Shown here: positions 59,465 through 64,000 of the stretch, one piece after another | Position numbering within the stretch: position 1 is the first letter of the stretch | Layout of the letters: every line of letters begins with the position of its first letter | Source of the DNA: Corythucha ciliata | Lineage: Eukaryota > Arthropoda > Insecta > Hemiptera > Tingidae | Direction of reading: 5' to 3' | NCBI GenBank assembly: GCA_038030265.1 | Contig: CM075937.1 | Coordinates: 40,528,198 to 40,592,197, forward strand | DNA: 64,000 bases | The notes under the pieces: generated by a model | Told to the model about the DNA's origin: nothing | The model's input: the letters and a program-made list of their open reading frames with translations, nothing else | Databases searched by the model: none | Position numbers and translations under genes: made by a program

Positions 59465-60228
59465 ATTAATGCTACCCCGAATTTCATTAGACGTTTTAAG
59501 ACTTCGGAAAGACGTTCATCGTGTTCTTCCTGCGTGCTGCCATAAACCAGAAAATCATCAAGTAACACCAAGACTCCTGGGATTCCTTCCAATATTTTCA
59601 ATGTATTCCGATGGAACACCTCCGCTGCACTCGAAATACCCATTGGAAGTGAATTGAAAAAGTAACGCCCGAAAGGAGTGATAAAAGTCGTCAGACTTTT
59701 CGATTCCTCGTCTAAAGGTAGTTGGAAATAGCCATTTCTACAGTCTAGTTTGGAAAAATATTTAGCTCCCACCAACTGTGCTAACAACTCGTCTACACTG
59801 GGCATCAAGAACCGTTCCCGTTTCACAACTTGATTAAGCCGATAGTAATCCACGCAGATGCGAACCTCCCCCGGGCCGGACTTGGGAACCACCATCATAC
59901 CGGCAACCCAGTCTGTCGGTTTCTCTATCCTGGTGATGATCCCTAAAGATTCTAGACGGTCCAGCTCTTGTTTGGTTGCCTTTTTCAGGTGAAAGGAGAT
60001 TTTCGTTGGGGCCCGTGCCGCCCAAGGTTTTGAATCATTTTCTAACTTCATTTTATATGGAGTAATTTTAATTCTCCCCAACCCTTGAAACAAATTTGGA
60101 AACCTTTGTTTAACTTCATTTCCATCGATTCCGTGTATTACTTGAATCGAACCCAATTCTAGAATAGCTGGTTGTCCTAACAACGGTTTTTGTTCGCGAG
60201 TGCAAACATAAATATCCTGGAGGATCAA
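59465..60228 (-). pseudogene. gypsy RT fingers/palm, cut by insertion
   Basis: The - strand frame contains ELDRLESLGIITRIEKPTDW, GEVRICVDYYRLNQ, YFSKLDCRNGYFQLPLDEES, SLPMGISSAAEVFHR and the active-site LLDD, then EVLKRLMKFGVAL, where the 52008-59464 element breaks it. These are canonical Ty3/gypsy RT motifs in the right order. The remaining RT is at 51505-52007. Confidence 0.9.
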
Positions 60229-60577
60229 TTAGTTCTTGTGAACATCCCTGCTAAAGGAATTCGATGACCCCCAGGTCCTAAGAGCATTTTGTTTGATTTT
60301 CTCAGTTTAAATGTATTTCCAAGTCGGTGAAACAGTTTATGGGATATGAGTGAAACATCTGCTCCCGTGTCTATTCGGAAAATAATTTCATGAGAACTAC
60401 CTATATAAATGGGGATAGTAAATGCGTTTATTTCGGAAACATTCCCTATAAATGCTGATTCCCCTGAGCCTGTCTCACTCTCGACCAACGTGATATCCGC
60501 TCTGGGCACACGCTTGCAGACTTTCGAAAAATGCCCACTCTTTTCACACTTGAAACAGGTTTTATTTTAGGCTGGGC
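60225..60577 (-). pseudogene. gypsy zinc knuckle and aspartic protease
   Basis: CFKCEKSGHFSKVC (CX2CX4HX4C, about 60560-60519) is the nucleocapsid zinc knuckle. It is followed by the retropepsin active site FRIDTGADVSLIS (about 60377-60339). A stop just before the knuckle adjoins the border of the tRNA-bearing insertion. The protease would cut the polyprotein. Confidence 0.85.
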
Positions 60578-60777
60578 ATCGGTCACGGTCAGGTGTCAGG
60601 TTGGTTGGAGGGCAAATAAACAACAGACGAGTGATCTGATAAGAATTATTTCATCAGATAGATATTAATGAATAAATCTGTCGCCGGTATTTTAATTAAT
60701 AAATTAATTAGTCTGATATTATCCGGACGACGATGGAAGGGCATAGCCCAACACGATTCGAGTTTCGAGAAAAAATG

Positions 60778-60850
60778 GCTCCCCGGCGGGATTTGAACCC
60801 GCAACCTCTGGATTACCAGTCCAGCACGCTGCCATTTGCGCCACGGAGAC
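60778..60850 (-). tRNA. tRNA-like gene, anticodon GGT, copy 1
   Basis: 73 nt, starts GTCTCCGTGGCGCAAATGGC. D arm GCGC/GCGT, anticodon stem CTGGA/TCCAG, loop CTGGTAA (anticodon GGT, Thr codon ACC), T arm GCGGG-TTCAAAT-CCCGC. Acceptor GTCTCCG/CGGGGAG has a G-G at pair 1:72. A box TGGCGCAAATGG and B box GGTTCAAATCC fit pol III consensus, and T6 follows 2 nt after the discriminator. The body resembles eukaryotic tRNA-Trp more than tRNA-Thr. Confidence 0.75.
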
Positions 60851-61100
60851 GCCTATGGGAGTCGTACTCCGAGGGATAAGCTAAGCCGAACCCCACCCAG
60901 GTCCATTGTTTCTCGAAACTCTAGGCGCTTCTCCTGATCGGTAAACCACGCCGAATTTTATCTTATCTAGATGTTGTTAGATAGATATTAATGAATAAAT
61001 CTGTCGCCGGTATTTTAATTAATAAATTAATTAGTCTGATATTATCCGGACGACGATGGAAGGGCATAGCCCAACACGATTCGAGTTTCGAGAAAAAATG

Positions 61101-61173
61101 GCTCCCCGGCGGGATTTGAACCCGCAACCTCTGGATTACCAGTCCAGCACGCTGCCATTTGCGCCACGGAGAC
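61101..61173 (-). tRNA. tRNA-like gene, anticodon GGT, copy 2
   Basis: Identical by eye to copy 1, 323 bp further on, with the same flanks and T6 terminator. Confidence 0.75.
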
Positions 61174-61423
61174 GCCTATGGGAGTCGTACTCCGAGGGAT
61201 AAGCTAAGCCGAACCCCACCCAGGTCCATTGTTTCTCGAAACTCTAGGCGCTTCTCCTGATCGGTAAACCACGCCGAATTTTATCTTATCTAGATGTTGT
61301 TAGATAGATATTAATGAATAAATCTGTCGCCGGTATTTTAATTAATAAATTAATTAGTCTGATATTATCCGGACGACGATGGAAGGGCATAGCCCAACAC
61401 GATTCGAGTTTCGAGAAAAAATG

Positions 61424-61496
61424 GCTCCCCGGCGGGATTTGAACCCGCAACCTCTGGATTACCAGTCCAGCACGCTGCCATTTGCGCCACGGAGAC
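61424..61496 (-). tRNA. tRNA-like gene, anticodon GGT, copy 3
   Basis: Identical by eye to copy 1, again 323 bp on. Confidence 0.75.
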
Positions 61497-61746
61497 GCCT
61501 ATGGGAGTCGTACTCCGAGGGATAAGCTAAGCCGAACCCCACCCAGGTCCATTGTTTCTCGAAACTCTAGGCGCTTCTCCTGATCGGTAAACCACGCCGA
61601 ATTTTATCTTATCTAGATGTTGTTAGATAGATATTAATGAATAAATCTGTCGCCGGTATTTTAATTAATAAATTAATTAGTCTGATATTATCCGGACGAC
61701 GATGGAAGGGCATAGCCCAACACGATTCGAGTTTCGAGAAAAAATG

Positions 61747-61819
61747 GCTCCCCGGCGGGATTTGAACCCGCAACCTCTGGATTACCAGTCCAGCACGCTG
61801 CCATTTGCGCCACGGAGAC
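61747..61819 (-). tRNA. tRNA-like gene, anticodon GGT, copy 4
   Basis: Identical by eye to copy 1. The unit that follows it is slightly diverged (TAGATGGATATACTG) where the array turns over. Confidence 0.75.
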
Positions 61820-62223
61820 GCCTATGGGAGTCGTACTCCGAGGGATAAGCTAAGCCGAACCCCACCCAGGTCCATTGTTTCTCGAAACTCTAGGCGCTTC
61901 TCCTGATCGGTAAACCACGCCGAATTTCATCTTATCTAGATGTTGTTAGATGGATATACTGAATAAATCTGTCGCTGTGTATTCGAAACTCGAATCGTGT
62001 TGGGCTATGCCCTTCCATCGTCGTCCGGATAATATCAGACTAATTAATTTATTAATTAAAATACCGGCGACAGATTTATTCATTAATATCTATCTAACAA
62101 CATCTAGATAAGATAAAATTCGGCGTGGTTTACCGATCAGGAGAAGCGCCTAGAGTTTCGAGAAACAATGGACCTGGGTGGGGTTCGGCTTAGCTTATCC
62201 CTCGGAGTACGACTCCCATAGGC

Positions 62224-62296
62224 GTCTCCGTGGCGCAAATGGCAGCGTGCTGGACTGGTAATCCAGAGGTTGCGGGTTCAAATCCCGCCGGGGAGC
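62224..62296 (+). tRNA. tRNA-like gene, anticodon GGT, copy 5 (inverted)
   Basis: Same 73-nt sequence on the + strand, followed by CATTTTTTC, a T6 pol III stop. Its flanks mirror those of copies 1-4. Confidence 0.75.
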
Positions 62297-62490
62297 CATT
62301 TTTTCTCGAAACTCGAATCGTGTTGGGCTATGCCCTTCCATCGTCGTCCGGATAATATCAGACTAATTAATTTATTAATTATTTCATCACTGCTCAATTG
62401 TTGTCGTCATGTTGTCATGGTGAAGGAGGGTAGGGGTGTCGTTTGCCCTCCAACCAGTGTAACCTCCTTATCAACCTGACCGCGACCGAT

Positions 62491-63076
62491 TGTGCTCCCT
62501 CTTTGTGGCATGGAAACCCACAACGTTGACATTTGTTTCTTGGCACTCGGGTTCCTTTGGTGATAGACCTATTACCACTTTTCGTTCTCGTCGAACTTTT
62601 CCATACAGTCTGACCTCGTTTTCTACTTCATCGAGTTTTAAATTCGTTTTCAATTTTAGTTTCTCAGAAAGGTTCGAATCATTGACGCCTTCGATTATTT
62701 TATGCACGATGAGTTCGTCCCGCAATTCTCCTAATTTGCAACGTCGGGCTCTGTTATGTAAATCTTGAAGAAATTGGTTCATTGGCTCGTCGGTTTCTTG
62801 CCTCCTCTTGAAGAACCGACATCTTTCGTAGACCAAATTTCCTTTCCCTTCAAAGTGCTGGTCAAACTTTTCCAGAACGAGCCAATAGTTTTCCAATTCC
62901 CTCTCTGACAAATTGAACCTTTCGAGCAAGTCTTCGGCGTCAGGGCCCAAGTGGTAGACTAGTTGGTTCACTTGATACTTCTCGGGCAATTGATCCAGGA
63001 ATGTTCCCGTTCGGTACCGGTCGTTTCCAACTCATCCACTCCGGGCAAAGAAAGTTCAATCTTTCTGGGGGACTCA
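62491..63076 (-). pseudogene. gypsy gag, frameshifted
   Basis: ATG at 63076 reads MSPPERLNFLCPEWMSWK. After a frameshift near 63020 the open part (62989-62491) reads YQVNQLVYHLGPDAEDLL, ERCRFFKRRQ and LGELRDELIVHKIIEGV, the usual pattern of gypsy Gag capsid. The tRNA-bearing element cuts it off before the zinc knuckle at 60575. Confidence 0.85.
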
Positions 63077-63085
63077 TGTTTCGAC

Positions 63086-63103
63086 CGTGTAAACCTGGCA
63101 CCA
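63086..63103 (-). other. Primer binding site of the gypsy element
   Basis: TGGTGCCAGGTTTACACG directly follows the 5' LTR. It is complementary to a tRNA 3' end of the form GGCACCA. The primer tRNA is not identified. Confidence 0.7.
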
Positions 63104-63248
63104 TGTTTGGTCCTGTGGTCTCACCTCCGGGAGAGTCAGGTAGATGTAATGACTGTCTCTTCTTTGGCATAGTATTATTAGTCAAGGACAAGTACAACAC
63201 TGATTTTATTTTACACCCCCAAACATTTGATATTATCACCACCCAACA
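63104..63248 (-). repeat. 5' LTR of the gypsy element, 145 bp
   Basis: Pairs with 48642-48790. Inverted termini are TGTTGGG and CCAAACA on the - strand. TAAAC follows at 63249-63253. Confidence 0.9.
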
Positions 63249-63253
63249 TAAAC

Positions 63254-64000
63254 TTAGGACGTGCCAAACTCCAACATTTGGAATTTTGAAGGAGCTAAGC
63301 CCGTTTTTCGAGAAGCCAAACCTAGTCCAGTCAAATCGTATTAAAAAAATACCATTCGTGGACAAAAATCTCGTCTTTGATTTGTCTACTTTATTCTACG
63401 TTTTTTGGGGTGAGGAACACGAATCTGAAGAGATCCAACAAAATTTCCTTGTGCGTTTTGAGAAAATCGCGAAAAACTGATAATTTTTGGCTCTTTTTTT
63501 AGTTTTTCGCTTGCAACAGCTCAATGACGCATCCTACGGAAAATTGTACCCTGTTCTTTTTTGAATAGCATCAAGTTCTGCGTCGAATCTTTTTTCATTT
63601 GTCACAATTGACCCAGCCGTTTCGCCGGTATTGATTTTTTTGAAATGGTAATTTTTAGTCGCTTCTGGCAAAATTGTGTGAAAAAATAAAAGTAGTTCAA
63701 CTCTCAGTTGAGTGATGTAATCTCTGACGCTACCTATAGTACTGGTGATATGTTGAGTTTTAACATTTGTGGACAAAGTTGGTGGGCATAACCACTTTTT
63801 TTTAAAACAGAACCTATTTTCATCGCCCTGTACAGAATATTTTACGGGCCTTCAAAAATTTGGCAAATATGGTTCCTGACCGTAAATTTTATTAGCTTTC
63901 ACTGAAAAATAGTGCAATTTTCAAGGGAAGCTTAGTTCGATAGTTATTGGCAAAAACGTTCGGCTGAAGAAAGGAGTTAGTGGAAAATTACTCATTTTGC
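63254..64000. other. Right end, no gene seen
   Basis: A - strand 80-codon frame (63534-63776) has no motif I recognise. The segment is AT-rich and otherwise featureless. Confidence 0.4.

Larger units (their letters stand above)
60578..62490. mobile_element. Foldback element carrying five tRNA-like genes
   Basis: The outer ends ATCGGTCACGGTCAGG (60578-60593) and CCTGACCGCGACCGAT (62475-62490) are inverted with one mismatch. Further inward both ends share TGGTTGGAGGGCAAA and AATTATTTCATC. Inside are four direct 323-bp units (about 60661-61965) and one unit in reverse (about 61981-62385). Each unit places a tRNA-like gene between GAGTTTCGAGAAA and TTTCTCGAAACTC, a perfect 13-bp inverted pair. 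The element interrupts the gypsy gag-pol reading frame. I found no clear target duplication and no ORF. Confidence 0.8.
48642..63248 (-). mobile_element. Ty3/gypsy retrotransposon with nested insertions
   Basis: The element is bounded by two similar LTRs (48642-48790 and 63104-63248) and flanked on both sides by the 5-bp duplication TAAAC (48637-48641, 63249-63253). On the - strand the order is primer site, gag, zinc knuckle, protease, RT, RNase H, integrase, polypurine tract. After removing the insertions at 50481-51504, 51635-51769, 52008-59464 and 60578-62490 the element is only about 4 kb long. Frameshifts in gag, RNase H and integrase make it inactive. Confidence 0.92.

Noticed and set aside
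60778..62296. The repeated tRNA units as a CRISPR-like array
   Set aside because: Units are 323 bp, contain tRNA structure and have no unique spacers; the genome is eukaryotic.

Overview
The window looks like nuclear DNA of an insect. Three seven-exon genes have the fold and C-terminal signature of the insect-specific odorant receptor family (7tm_6), their introns are short GT-AG introns, and the rest is AT-rich and packed with eukaryotic transposons. The sequence does not let me name the order or species. No prokaryotic-style operons, ribosome-binding sites or CRISPR arrays are visible.

Host genes are few, and all four are on the + strand. (1) An odorant receptor pseudogene lies at 517-1572. 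(2) An intact 377-aa odorant receptor lies at 4496-6046 inside a 2.2-kb block that is duplicated at 23490-25665, giving a second intact 377-aa receptor (23828-25368). (3) An 11-exon SLC5-type sodium:solute symporter of 599 aa lies at 36937-39466. (4) A third, diverged 375-aa odorant receptor lies at 46131-47660. I built the exon models by aligning the paralogues against each other; exon lengths and phases agree across the receptors (exons 2 and 4 to 7 have identical lengths in all three intact genes).

Between the genes lie decayed repeats and mobile elements: families of degenerate ~24-31 bp tandem repeats that often carry a CGAATT/CGAAATT core; long palindromes (11170-11954, 8769-9183, an inverted pair at 21302-22695); MITEs flanked by TA, TTA or TTAA; a damaged non-LTR retrotransposon at 17170-20690 and another on the - strand at 33404-34918; a 5'-truncated Ty3/gypsy element at 25815-28694; and a fragment of an R1-like endonuclease.

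The right quarter is one nested complex. A Ty3/gypsy retrotransposon on the - strand (48642-63248) has ~147-bp LTRs and a 5-bp target duplication TAAAC. It is interrupted by (a) a 7.46-kb element with ~320-bp inverted ends (52008-59464), which itself holds a hAT transposon (53586-58533, 8-bp duplication GCCTTGGC, long open transposase ORF) and a palindromic TA-flanked element; (b) a small MITE and about 1 kb of unassigned DNA in the RT/RNase H region; and (c) a 1.9-kb foldback element (60578-62490) that carries four tandem 323-bp units plus one inverted unit, each with a tRNA-like gene, A and B boxes and a T6 terminator. The tRNA-bearing foldback element is the most unusual object in the window.
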